Below are positions 34,851-54,998 of a stretch of DNA of 64,000 nt, piece after piece (position 1 is the stretch's first letter; each line of letters starts with the position of its first letter). A program made the position numbers and the translations under genes. The notes under the pieces are model-generated. The model worked only from the letters and a program-made list of their open reading frames with translations, did no database searches and had not been told where the DNA came from. The stretch comes from Ciona intestinalis (Eukaryota; Chordata; Ascidiacea; Phlebobranchia; Cionidae), in assembly GCF_000224145.3 (NCBI RefSeq), contig NC_020177.2, positions 4,968,156-5,032,155 on the forward strand, read 5' to 3'.

Positions 34851-37800
34851 ATGACGTCACAAAGAAGTACAACCAGAACATCGGTGGTTGTCTCCGTTCT
34901 AGTATTGCTATTCTGGTGTCAGGTGTTCTATACGAGCAAAGCTGATGGCGCTACTGTGGAGCTAAATCGGGAGGCAAAAGTACGAAGGTGAGATAAAAGT
35001 TATTGTGGTACCAGTGACTCACTATCCCGTGTGTATACTGACGTCGCGCCACTCATCTAATTCGTCAACTTTCCCGGCGTTACTGGTTCGAAAACGGGCG
35101 AAATCTGGTCGTTAATTCGGTTTCTTTATTAAGTAATCGTGGACGTCATGTCCTATGTCACGTAGACATGCACCGCAATAGATTAGGCAATTCAAATATT
35201 GAATTCTAAACATTAATGAGGTCGAAGCTGATGCTAAATACGGTAGAAAATACGACCGCAATATACTAACAGCTCCACTTGAATCATATGGCAAATACTG
35301 TGTAATTGAAATGCACTACAGTTTATTCACAAACAAGAAATTCATCCCTGCATAAGTGTGTATATCTCCGTGTATTTTTAACGCGTATACCTAACTATAG
35401 CTCTGGTAAATGTACGCGAAAGATTATATGTCCTCTATAACCCACAACTTCTCAGATTAATATAACCATTGATAAAAATATATATGGGCGTTTGTATATG
35501 GGCGTTCAGAAGTGATCGGTGTAATGATAAAGTGTGTTTGTTTATTGTAATTAATCCAAAAAACTCGACGACTGGTATCCGAAAATCTATGACCTTTTTG
35601 CCGGATATCATTACAGATAAGGGTATTTACTCAAAGTTAAATTTTAAATTTTTATATTTTCCTGTACTAATATACTAAATCTCCGGACTGTCGCAATATT
35701 AAGTAGGTTTGACGTCAAAGTGTGTTAGTTAGATATTGTTATCTTATCTTAATATACGTCACGGAAATTTTGTAAAATTTTCCAACAAATTTATTTGCCG
35801 TAACCGAACTTGGATTACGTTAAAACAACATAGATAACTAATTTGATAAAATATGTGTTGGCTTCCGTAACGAAACCAGGCATAATAAATCGAAGCAAGC
35901 GCGTGATTTCGGTTACAGAGTTATGGCGAATATATAAATGCACCTATGTGAACTAAATATGTAGGTATACGGCTTGCGGTGAGTTGTATGCCATATTGTG
36001 GCAAGTTAATTTAGGCACTACATACAAAACGAGTTAAGTGGGTGGGGCGGAAAAATTACAATGTCGTCTCAAGCTAATGGCCATGAAATGTAAGAACAGA
36101 TTTTACGTTCAGCTATACAAAATAGTAAATTCCGTATTGGTGAGGTCCCTTATTTGAGGACCTGGAAAATTTGGCCCATTACCCTATCACCGAGACTGCT
36201 TGAATGCAAAGTTATGAAACAAACTATACGTCGCATTTTATTTCACTCAGCGTTGTGGTGAGCTCTAAATGGCGAAGCCGTAATAAATCGAAAACTTGGC
36301 TGCAAAATGGAGCCTAATGGGTGGTCCCGGTGGCGGCTCCTAAATCTAGTTAAACAAAATGCACAAAATAAATGAATAGCTTAAGGCGCGAACAAAGCAC
36401 AAAGCTTGCACCTATAAGTGCGATGTTTTGTCTAGGATTCCCTTGAAACGCTTGATGGTGTAATTATACGTTACTTGCAGTATTACTCTCAAGACAAGTC
36501 GTATTAACGAAGTTGTGTTGTTGTTTTAGCGAAACTAAGCTGGCCGATAACTGAGTAAAGCTTAGCCTGACAGCCATAATTGAACCCCTTTGTTTTAACC
36601 ATTAATTCTAAAGAATTGTAAAACGTTAACAGCTTTGATACCTTCTCAGTTTATGGCCGTAAACAAATAAACGCACGGATTAACGTTTAAAAAGGGATTT
36701 AGAAGCTTTAGCTCAAACGGCTCCCGTGTTCCGACATAAAATGTATATTTTTCGTTAAATCTGTAACGGATATCCATGGATATTGGAGACGTATAAACAA
36801 ATGCATAAGCCCAATGGGCTTAGCGAAATAACTCGGGTATTATCGCCGCGTAAAATGCAAGTTGCAGAGCGACCATGTTCTAATCCTTTTTAAACAAACG
36901 AATTCCATGCGAAACACGTATATAGCTACTTTATCATTTGAGCAATAGTTGGTGAAACGAAGCGATCCATTCTCGAAGATCTAATCAAGAAAAGTGAGAA
37001 TGAACAGCGTCGCGCGGTGTGAAGACGGATTTCGAATTAATGAGGTCACAATGTATGGATTATTCAAACGTCCGATTTATCTGTGACGTCACTTTAAAAT
37101 AATCATTTGTCAGTGACGTCACTATCGAATAATCGAGGTAACGAACACCAGAAGCGATCTATTAATACATACCGGAAAAGTTGTTATCGTTTTTTCCAAG
37201 AATATTGTTCTGGCTTATGTTTTATCAATTCTAGTAATGCCTACTACACACTCTTATAAACAGCAACAGACCTTTTACACAAAGACTTCGCTAATATCGC
37301 AGGCGAAATACTGATTATAAAAAAAAGCGGCAAGGCTACCCCATACATAATAAAGCCATTTGATCGACGCTCGGGTATGGGACCGCCAATATTGTTTCAT
37401 CAACAGGCTTGTGATCGAAATTGATACAACCCAGTAGTTCCGATTTCGTTTCTGCATTAAATTTTTCGATGTGAAAATATCCTTTAATGTGGCGAAAGTT
37501 GTCTCTTTAACGTGAAGTCTGTTGCTTAGGAATTTATGTCTACCATCTTTACTACCCATGTCTATAAAAGTCAGTCCACCACATCTGTGGGGTGGGTTTA
37601 TATATGGGCATACCCGTGGTTATAATGATGAAATAAAAACAGGTAGAATCTCACAAAACGCGAAATTAAAGTGTGATAAAAGCTACTCGTAGATAATAAA
37701 ACACAAACCTTAAAAAATAAAACGATAAACGACTTTTATGTGGGTTTAAATGTAATATAAAGTCTCAAAGGTGGCACAGGCGCGATTTGGATAAATGAAT

Positions 37801-40800
37801 GGTCTGAATCTAGTTATCCTCGCGTGGCAAGGTAACGACAGTCGTTACAACACGGGTGTCTTATTTCATACACGGCGTGAGGGAACGAAGTAAAAGTGCA
37901 AACCCCCCACATACATAGCGTGCTTTGCAATACGACCAACCCTTTCGTTTGTACCAAGGTCGATTTCCAGAGAGGCAAATTTGGCAACGTTTTTGCGGGT
38001 TTTTGTTCCCGAGCTTTGACTAACGAGCAAAGCAAATATGGAATATTTCTCGTATTTATTCACGGGTTAGGTGACAGAATAGGAACCTAACCCGACCCTC
38101 CGAAACGCGGTAATGTTTAAGCAAAACATAAACAAGGATAGTTAATCACACGCACAACTTGGTATAGATTACTTTAAAGGGATGTAGGTTTGTAATTATT
38201 GTCTAGGAATGCCTGGAAAGGGAAACCGACAAAGTTAAAAACATCAGTCGTACCTAATACCATCTAATGCTTACAATTCCCGTTGCTAATTATCTTCGAT
38301 TGGGTAATTGTTTAATCAGTATAACTTTTTTGGCGACTGTTGTTTGGTGCCGTCTTAAAGGTTTTGGCGACTGTTGTTTGGTGCCGTCTTAAACTAATGA
38401 TATATAGGATGTTGGGATATCATTCTGCGGTGAGTACATCCTAAGCTCCAACCCTCACGCTGCGGCTTTTAAACTTTACACAGCGGTATCGAATAATCAG
38501 AACTCGCTTTTCTGCTTGAGCCAAAGTAAAAGCTTGGCACGAGTAGTCTCAAAGGGAGTAGCTGGGAAACAAAGGTCGTTGTTCAAAACTCAGCAGAAAG
38601 CAAACTTCTGGTTAATTTGAAATGTTCATATCGCTCCGTAACACACGTCAATCAGAATGAGTGGTTGTTTTGCTCGCTGCGGATTTTAATGCAGGTTTAA
38701 AGCTGGTTTCTGTGCCAATTTTTGAAAAAAATTATGTTTTTTATAAGTTTTTATCCATAGCGTGTTTTAACAACTGTCGTTTTGGTAATAATTCTTCTTC
38801 GTTGTTTTAATTAATTTGATTTTCGCTATCGTATTTAAAGAGATAAATATTGTTTATGTGAAGCGGCACATATAACAAAACGTAATTTTCGCCAATTTTT
38901 GTACATTAGTCACCCTACCTATAATTACGGTATTTTCGTGTTGTGTAATTGAACCGTTTGAAATTACTACGAATTTCCTATTACGTGGTTTAAATTACGT
39001 CACGTTCACATCTGAGTGTTTATTGGTCTGTTAAGACACGCCTCTGTTACGCCACTATGCCTTGTATAACGTTGCATCATTCAATGGAAAATTTGATCAC
39101 CACTTTGGGAATACAGCTATGTATTTAGAACTTTAACTTGAGTTATATTTAGAAGGCTAGGGGTTTGTGGTAACACAGAATCTACCACACGTTTCGCCAA
39201 TCCCATCACCGCTTAGTATAATTGTTTAACCAGGTTTGGTTTGTTCCCAACTTAGTTTTTGCTTTTGTTGGGCTAGCTAGCCTAATCGCGGTAGATCTGA
39301 GGGCTTCAAAGCGCCATAATGACGTGATCCGTAAAGCAAACACGCAATTAGCCAAGCTACTGATCTGCGTAGGTATCTTGGCAGCTCCCACGTAACTATT
39401 TCTTTACCTTTTACGAGAAAATCATTCAGTTTGCTACAACTTATAAAATGACAAATATTTTGAAAACCTATTACCCATGGAGGTAAATAGAATTCAATCG
39501 AGCGTGACGAGAAATTTGGCGGGGACATTATAATACAACGTGACACCGTTGTTATTTGACACATAACCGTGCCGACGCCCGTGTATAAAACCTAACCACT
39601 ACAATAGAGTGTTCTGGAACTTTTAACTTTACAATTCGTGGTCATGTATTAAAGCGTACAAGTTCGTATAAAATGCGATTTATGTTATGTACTGGTATAG
39701 AAGCGTTGCAGGTTTACGGTCCGCTGCTATATGGTAAAGCGTGCCTACGCTGCAGAACACCCGACGAACATTGAGATATATCTTGGGCTACTTCGGGCCT
39801 AACCTATGCGTAGGTTGCAGTGTTTCTAACACAAACTTTACTTTTCTAATGATCTATAACGTGTGGCAAAGTCTAATTACGGAGTTGGGGTTAATTAGGT
39901 ATATTGTATACCAAGGTACCAACAGTAAAAGCTACTTTGGCACAAAGGTCGCAATGTTGTGGCAAAAAAACTGAGGTGCAAACTCATAAATTCCTGCCAC
40001 GCAAAACCCACCACTGCAGTAAGCCAAATCAAGTCACAGCACGTATACAAACAAAACGTAGCCGGCACATTAGACTACAGTTGCAACATTTTACATCATA
40101 CCCGTTGCCCATATTTGTACTTTTAACCAAAAAAAAATCTTTACAAGGTTTAAAAAAAATTATCAAATTTTGTACTCGAAATGTTGCACCCCATTTCGTC
40201 TAGCACAATCGGTATACATCTTAGTATGAAGTCAACACACACCCAGCCTGTATAGATGTATCAGTTATCTATACGCTTGTATTGTACATGCAGCTGTAAA
40301 CGCCAATTTAAAGTAAAGTGGACCAATCCATCAAGCCTTAGTTCTTAACGTTAGATTTATTTCCCTTCACTTTATCACACCTTTCAAAACCACTAGAAGC
40401 TTAGAACACCTGGATGTCTACATACAAATGCAGACGCGTTTTTCAACATAACATGAATACAGCATGCGCGTCGTTATCCTATCTGATGCGCATCATCGCA
40501 TGTGCATTGAATAAATAAACATAATGTCGCCTTTATATGTGATGGTAGCTTAACTTACCCAATAAAGGGTTAGGTCTCAGAGACATTCCACGTTATGAGT
40601 AATTAACTCTATACCCAACGCTTCAAACTGAACCTCCCGAGCACAAGGGCGAGGATCTACGTCATCGTGACACGCCACAAGCTCTTAATGAGCTTTAGCA
40701 CAACTAAGAAAGTATTACCTTCAACTTAAACTTGGTTTACTGCATACCAAACTTAACATATCTGTTGTAGGGAAATCCTTTGCTCAAGGTCTCGTATAAC

Positions 40801-43800
40801 ACGCCGTATAAAACAGTTTTATAATTTCTTTGCTTCTTTCGCAGAGGTTATTGATGTTGCCTTTTTAGGCAAAATGTATATTTTCTATACACAATTAGTT
40901 GGACAATTAGTTAGTGAGATGTTTTCGTTAGTATAATAGTCCAACTTCATGAGCACTGGATCAGGGTCAACAGATTCATGTAATTCATCACAGTTACAAT
41001 GTGGGCAGGTGTGGTTATTCATACTTGTACCTTTAGCATACATACTGAGAACCGAATGGCCAGATTTGAATCAAATATTCGGCCATTTTTAATAATCAGA
41101 CCATATTGCCGCTTCAAGATGTGGATGTTGTGTTTCAATATCTCCGTTTAGTTTGTTGGGCGTGTGCGGGCATTCCGTTTGCCATGATAACCAAAGCTAC
41201 GTGACTGAAAGCAAATTTTCTCTTCCGATTCCGGATGGCGATTGAAGTAATTAGTTTCTTGGCATAAAGGATTTGTCTTTCTGTCAGCAGTCGTGATTTT
41301 AAAGTCGATTCCGATTAGTTGAAGCCTGTGATAGTTGAACAGCTGTCGATAGAGATCGCGTGTTACGCGCTTCACAATTATCCGGCGATTCGTCTCCAAC
41401 AAAAGCTCTTGTCAGTTTAGGAGTGTTTGTTCAAGAAAAGCACCATTGAACGGATTAATTAAGCCCGGAATTTTCCTTTGAATTATTAAAGGGAACAACC
41501 CGCTCAGCCAATGCCAATTATTATGATGCAATTAGGCCGTATATCTCAATGCTTCAAACATTGTATATCTTGCTGTCACTTGTTCATGTCCGACTGTCAA
41601 TTATTCCTGTTGTGGCAGACAGGCAGACATTGAAATATATGACCTTGTCTATATGCAGATCGTTCTTGATTTAAAAACGATCCAAATATAGTTAACATGT
41701 GGACGTTTGCAAGTTGCAATGATATAGAAGCAGAATTGTGAACTTATTGGAGTTTTGGTGTTGTCCACCTTATGTCAAAATCACCAACGTCAGCAAAGTA
41801 TCTGATTCACGTGACCTCGTGACCACTGATGCGTGTCGAGCTAGTGAAAAACAAGCCTTCAGTGCTGGCGGTCGCTTAGGGTCAGTGACAACATGGCATA
41901 CTTTGAGCTCCACTCAGCTCTGAGTAAAGTTGACATTGCCCGGATATGTGTTTGTCTTCGTCGACCAAAGTGGGCCATATTGTAATGAGTTTCAACTTGA
42001 GTTTGCCCAGCGGTAAATGCGGCTTTGAAGGAATCCAAACAGATTTGGGAACCGCAAATATTATGGTCAAAGCCAACCCTTAAATGCGAGTGCGGTGACG
42101 TGTTATCAGGGTGGCGGAATCTTTACCACCTCAACTTGGGATTAATAACCTCAAGGTATCGAACTTAATGAGCTTGGTTTGTTTGTGGTGTATATGAGTT
42201 GAGTAGTTTGTTCAGCAAACTTGCACACAACACAGCACCTATCAATATGTTGTGCATACTTGGCTCAGTAAACATATACGAGCCATCAATCATGAGGTAG
42301 TTAATCGGCGTTGCATCATAGTTACCAAACCAAATGCATTTTTCATCTGAAAGAGTTTGTTTTAGACAGGGATCAAGTTTCTTCGAATTTCTTATTGATG
42401 TGGGCTCCCGTGTAAAGCTAACCTTTTCACTAAAATACACAACTTGATGGAACTTTCTTATCAGACTTCAAATCTCATCATTTTAAAGATTTTTTCAAAG
42501 TTCAATGGAAAAAAGATTTTTTAGTTCAATGGCGGAAACTGAACGGGTCAGCTTGTACAATGTGGTTGGTTTGATAAAATACAATCATGCTTATCGACAT
42601 TAATGCACTCCATTAGTTGTTGCTATAAATGCGATAAGATCTCAGCAAAGTATGTTCCCCTTCCATATTTCCGTATTACACTCCCGCAAAATTGCCAAAG
42701 CTAGTTCGCCCCCTTCGTAGTTTCCATATCAACTGCCGCACAGTTGTAGAACACGAAAAACTTTGCCCTTACCGTCAATATTTAAGTTGGTTACGTCATC
42801 GTGACGTCAAGACAGCATCGCGGCGAGTATTACAGGCGCCGTTCAATTATTCCCGTACATCGGCAATGTTGTGCCCGTGTATTCAACCTATTATAAACTT
42901 GGTGGCCAGATTAGCGGTCTACCTAAAGCGACGCGGTTTTAGCGACGGGAAATTACGGTAGCGGTTTCAGCGAAAGACGACCAGAAGTCTTTCTGGCTTT
43001 ATTGGACCCAACTGCCTGACAGCAACAGTATTTTATAGGTATTCCGATAGATTAGTATAGAGCCAACTAATTGCTCAGTGTTTAACCTGAGTTCTTTTAC
43101 TGGTAAATTCCGACCATCGGGTTGTTCCTGAACATAAAATATGTGACAGTCTTGCACCAGCGCAATGGTTATAGTCGATAAAGTATATTATAGTGTACTA
43201 ATGTATAGTGTAACCACAAATGCAGTGAAAGCAAAATATAACCCATACTTCATTCTATGCTGCGTGTAAAAAACACCAGTGTCACCGTAAGCCAAAACCC
43301 AACGACCGATATACAAAAGTCACTTGGTACCAGTTTACCCATGCAAGGATTAATCTAACGTTACGAGCTTCACCAAAGCTCGCTACCGCTTGCTACAAAA
43401 CGTGACAACACGATCGTGTATCTTGTGTTTATCAACACCATCGCTATTTCTTACTACGTTGAATGCGGTGTCACTTTCCCTCAGGGCTCGATCGTATCTT
43501 ACTTAGAGTATTGTGGCTTTAAATTACAGTTCAAGGTTTTCTATTCGGGCTAACATGTCAAAAAAAAACACATAAAACATGACACACTTTTCGTTTTCGT
43601 ACATTTTTGTTTTGAACCGAAATGTTTGAAATAGGCAATCGTTTCATATATAAATGGACTGTTATCTTGTATTGAAACTGACGAGAAAATCCGTTTTTCT
43701 ATGCAACTTTGCCACGATGTTTTGTAAAACGGTGGCAGACTTTATAGTTAAGATAGGACGATAAAATTAAAACTATGACGTAACCACCCGACTCACCGTT

Positions 43801-44560
43801 GCTTCTCTTGCAGCAAACGCCATGTTGCTGACATGCTCATCACTGAGAAGGTATCCAGGGTGAAGCGGGGACATAATAAAAATCTTCTGTTGAGTCGAAT
43901 CCTACAACTAACTGATGCTTCTACTGGAGGTCACTGTCAATGCATTCTGCAACAAAAAGCGTAAGTAACGTTTAGAAAGACCAAGTAATTTTATAACCCA
44001 TATTAATGTCTAGTGTTTAAATATGGTGCTAGCAAATATTACTTCATATTTCCTAACCGTGTTTTAAAAACTACCAACGCTTATTGAAAAATCTGTATTA
44101 ACACAAAAAAACCATTAGTCTGAAACAGCGTTTTTTTTATATTTAGTGTAAATTATCGAACGGGGAAAGATTTAACTCTACGTCATTGATACGTAACGTC
44201 ACTGTTACGACCCGTGCAATCATTATTAAACCGTTTTATTTTAACAGAGTAAAGCAAGGCTGCGAATGCAACGAACCAATTCTATATCTTCGCATGATAC
44301 GGAAGATTACAGATCCCAAAATGAAACTTGGCCATGGATCTGATGCCACTGAGTTGGATCGACTGCTCGCCCGTATGAAGCCAAATATGAAAAGAGCGGT
44401 GCTTCACCTAGCGATTAATGAATTTCAGCGACTGCTCCGCGAGGTGGAGGTAGAGCGCACCAGGCGTGGGAGAATCATTCGCCAACTGATAAGACGTCGG
44501 CGGAAGTTACGTCATCATCCCCGTAGCGCGTTTGACGGAAAACAATTATTTTCGTTCTAA
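34851..44560 (+). CDS. Candidate small secreted basic protein or peptide-hormone precursor (tentative PTH-family-like)
   Basis: Tentative 198-aa secreted precursor from exons 34851-34987, 43814-43960 and 44248-44560; all phases join (phase 2 at both introns). Exon 1 encodes a clear signal peptide (VVVSVLVLLFWCQVFYTSKA, residues 12-31). Exon 2 starts one base before Lys47-Arg48, a prohormone cleavage site. The next 34 residues begin HVADMLITEKVSRVK. Aligned without gaps to human PTH(1-34) from memory, only Val2, Leu24, Leu28 and Gln29 are identical, with several similar residues. An intron just before the Lys-Arg is known for PTH, PTHrP and TIP39. After it come two Cys-x-Cys motifs (HCQC, GCEC) and an Arg-rich C-terminus (RRGRIIRQLIRRRRKLRHH). 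Exons 2-3 are well supported by strong splice sites. The link to exon 1 spans an 8.8 kb intron, long for this genome, and is less sure. If exon 2 instead receives a spliced leader, the protein would lack a signal. Function is unproven. Confidence 0.5.
37084..37121. promoter_or_regulatory. Pair of CRE palindromes, 30-bp spacing
   Basis: Two perfect GTGACGTCAC decamers centre at 37087 and 37117, 30 bp (about three helical turns) apart, in otherwise AT-rich sequence. This is a plausible CREB/ATF-bound enhancer element; no functional evidence. Confidence 0.35.
37806..37870 (+). repeat. Family B fragment
   Basis: CTCGCGTGGCAAGGTAACGA, CAGTCGTTACAACACGGGTG and CTTATTTCATACACGG match the forward family B core. 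Confidence 0.75.
38330..38393 (+). repeat. 34-bp tandem duplication
   Basis: The block TTGGCGACTGTTGTTTGGTG plus GCCGTCTTAAA-type continuation occurs twice in tandem with a 34-bp period and almost no divergence, so the duplication is recent. Confidence 0.8.
38715..38965 (+). repeat. Repeat family D copy
   Basis: GCGTGTTTTAACAACTGTCG, TTTTAATTAATTTGATTTTC and TTTCGCCAATTTTTGTACAT match the intronic copies in the M13 genes at about 12.2 and 29.1 kb. Confidence 0.5.
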
Positions 44561-44750
44561 TATTTTAACCATTCGCCGTTGTATTTTTATTCTTGTTAAT
44601 ATTTATTTTTGACCCTCAAGGGGCGGTGTTATTTGTTGTTATGACGTCACCGTTTAGTATGTGACGTCACGATGTAGTGGGCCTCGTATATAGAAGACAA
44701 AATGTTACCATGACATTACATTTAAGATATATATTCCAATGCTCATATAT

Positions 44751-44945
44751 AGTATTATAGCGGAAGATGGACATTGATACCAAATAGTATCTCCAATTTC
44801 ATAATGGGGGTTTTTATGTATTAACAACGCTCTTTTAGAGTCGTGACGCTGCGGTATATGGTTCTGTTAATGTTATTTGTTTACTATCAAATTGGAGGAA
44901 AATAGAGAATGAAAACATGTACCATCTTACCCCAACCTCCAAAAT
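44751..44945 (+). mobile_element. Diverged repeat family A copy
   Basis: GAGTCGTGACGCTGCGGTAT, ATTTGTTTACTATCAAATTG and the end CCATCTTACCCCAACCTCC match family A. The left end is degraded (GCGGAAGATGGACA). Confidence 0.7.
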
Positions 44946-45282
44946 AGAAGCATCAAATGATTTTCTCATACTGCGTTTATTAACGCGAATTAATGACTCT
45001 CTATTTGCTGACTTCAAATCGTGTATATTACTAAATGCTCGTGTTATTCCTAAACTGCTTATTATCGGAACTTATATTTTGTACGAACTAAATGTGTACA
45101 GTTTACTGAAACCTATTGCGAGTTTTATTGTTAATAGTTATTATACGTAGTATAGTTGTTAGCATGGTTGCTTACTAATTAAAAGCAAATAAACAACCCT
45201 GTTTGTATTGCTATCTGAGAAAAGGCTAGATAATGCGACTTAGATCTATATACTACTGTGTCAAAACCAGTCGCACATTGAA

Positions 45283-45392
45283 TGTCACCCACAAAGTAAC
45301 GTACTTGGTAACTCGTAAGGTGGCACGAGGTGTGTGAAACACCCGTGTTATGAAGACTGTCGTTTTCCGGCCATGGATAAAGTAAGTTACAT
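45283..45392 (-). repeat. Family B copy leading into microsatellite
   Basis: ACCCACAAAGTAACGTACTT, GGTAACTCGTAAGGTGGCAC, GAGGTGTGTGAAACACCCGT, GAAGACTGTCGTTTTCCGGC and GGATAAAGTAAGTTACATTC form a reversed family B element. Its terminal GTTACATTCATT motif runs directly into the ATTC array. Confidence 0.8.
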
Positions 45393-45479
45393 TCATTCAT
45401 TCATTCATTCATTCATTCATTCATTCATTCATTCATTCATTCATTCATTCATTCATTCATTCATTCATTCATTCATTCA
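45390..45479 (+). repeat. (ATTC)n microsatellite
   Basis: About 22 uninterrupted tetranucleotide units (CATT/ATTC), immediately following a family B element. Length polymorphism between individuals is expected. Confidence 0.95.
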
Positions 45480-46199
45480 ACTTGCTTATAAGCGTGGGCA
45501 ATTATTTGAGCTATCGAAGTTTACGTGTTTTGAAAATAAACTGTTGGGTTGATGAAATACAACTGTAAGTTTTTTCGTGCTGTTGGGGCTCACCCATATA
45601 TAGAACAGAAAGGCCACTGCAAAACGAAAGCTGTAAAAGATAGAAACCTTTCGGCTGTTATGAACTTTACCTATTTCCCTGAACTAAATACTAAGTATCT
45701 TAACGTAACGCAGGTAAAGAAAGTGTATAACGATAGTTTATTAACTACACAGCATTCCCCTTGTACGCATAACCCCTTAAACCTACAGTGCAATGGCGGG
45801 GTGACACGATCCTTCAGTAGTGGGTGATGCCCGGGGCTAAACAGTTGACCAAAATATTTGGTTGATAATATCGGTGGAATTGTACAAAAAGGTGTAGCGA
45901 CCAAGTACTGGAATTTCGTATTGCAGTAACTTAGTAATAAATTGGATAAATTCATTTTCCAAAGCACCACCTAAGACCTAAGTAATGTAAAAATGCAACG
46001 ATTCTGTACGCCATTGTACTATAGCATTGTGTGGGGTGTCTTTACTGTAGTACTATAGTAACGTATGGGGTTTAAAACGAAATAACTTTCAACCGCGGCA
46101 ATGTGGAAAGATGGAGTGCAGCGAGTACCTGGTGTGCTGTGTCTTCCTCTACATAATCAACATACAGAATAAAATAATGGCGATAAAACTGAGGCAACA

Positions 46200-54663
<8,464 letters not shown>

Positions 54664-54810
54664 GTTTATATCAAACCAGTTACAAGGCTAATTAAGCATT
54701 ACTCAACTACACACATTCTGTTCAAGAAAATAGAATAAAGTGTTATTAATTTACATATTTCTCTGAAAATTAAATATTAATCTACATGCAGTGTATAGGG
54801 CTCAATACAT

Positions 54811-54998
54811 GGTAGAGTGGTAGGAAATGAGACACTCTTTCAATCTGTTTTTTTCGTCCCACTTGGTAGTAAACAAAGAAAATGCAAAGAGTTATAAAAC
54901 CGTATCATCACGACTCCGATAGACTGTTGTTAGTTGTTTAAAACACGATCAGGATATTACGAGCTAAAGGTGTCCCATCTTCCCCCACCCTACTATAC
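54811..54998 (-). mobile_element. Repeat family A copy upstream of acetylcholinesterase
   Basis: GTAGAGTGGTAGGAAATGAG, TTGGTAGTAAACAAAGAAAA, AAAACACGATCAGGATATTA and GTGTCCCATCTTCCCCCACC form a nearly complete reversed element about 150 bases before the start codon of acetylcholinesterase. It lies in the presumptive proximal promoter or 5' leader. Confidence 0.85.

Larger units (their letters stand above)
34988..43813. other. Gene-poor stretch (putative long intron)
   Basis: No coherent exon chain was seen here. It contains two TGACGTCA palindromes (37084, 37114), a family B fragment (37806-37870), a 34-bp tandem duplication (38330-38393) and a family D copy (38715-38965). Isolated frames such as 41148-41402 (-), 42165-42440 (-) and 42692-42961 (+) have no recognisable domain. 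The last could offer an alternative phase-2 donor into 43814 (weak GTAGCG site). If the gene model at 34851 is wrong, this is intergenic DNA. Confidence 0.5.
44561..46199. other. Convergent spacer between candidate peptide gene and acetylcholinesterase
   Basis: Both flanking genes end here. It holds two TGACGTCA palindromes (44642 and 44662), a family A copy, a reversed family B copy and a long ATTC microsatellite. The plus-strand TTTATT at 45737-45742 is AATAAA on the minus strand and could be the distal polyadenylation signal of acetylcholinesterase. No gene is called. Confidence 0.6.

Noticed and set aside
34745..34945. 66-codon frame overlapping exon 1 of the candidate peptide gene
   Set aside because: The alternative frame starting at 34851 gives a convincing signal peptide and a donor in the phase needed by the next exon; this frame gives neither.
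42165..42440. 91-codon minus-strand frame with a hydrophobic stretch near its end and an acceptor-like CTTTCAG inside
   Set aside because: Could be a last exon, but no upstream exons or known family could be matched; left uncalled.
42692..42961. 89-codon frame that could offer an alternative first exon for the candidate peptide gene
   Set aside because: It ends at a possible phase-2 donor (GTAGCG), but the donor is weak and the N-terminus is arginine-rich without a clean signal peptide; the exon at 34851 fits better.
45334..45552. Open frame encoding an Ile-His-Ser-Phe repeat
   Set aside because: Direct translation of the ATTC microsatellite.
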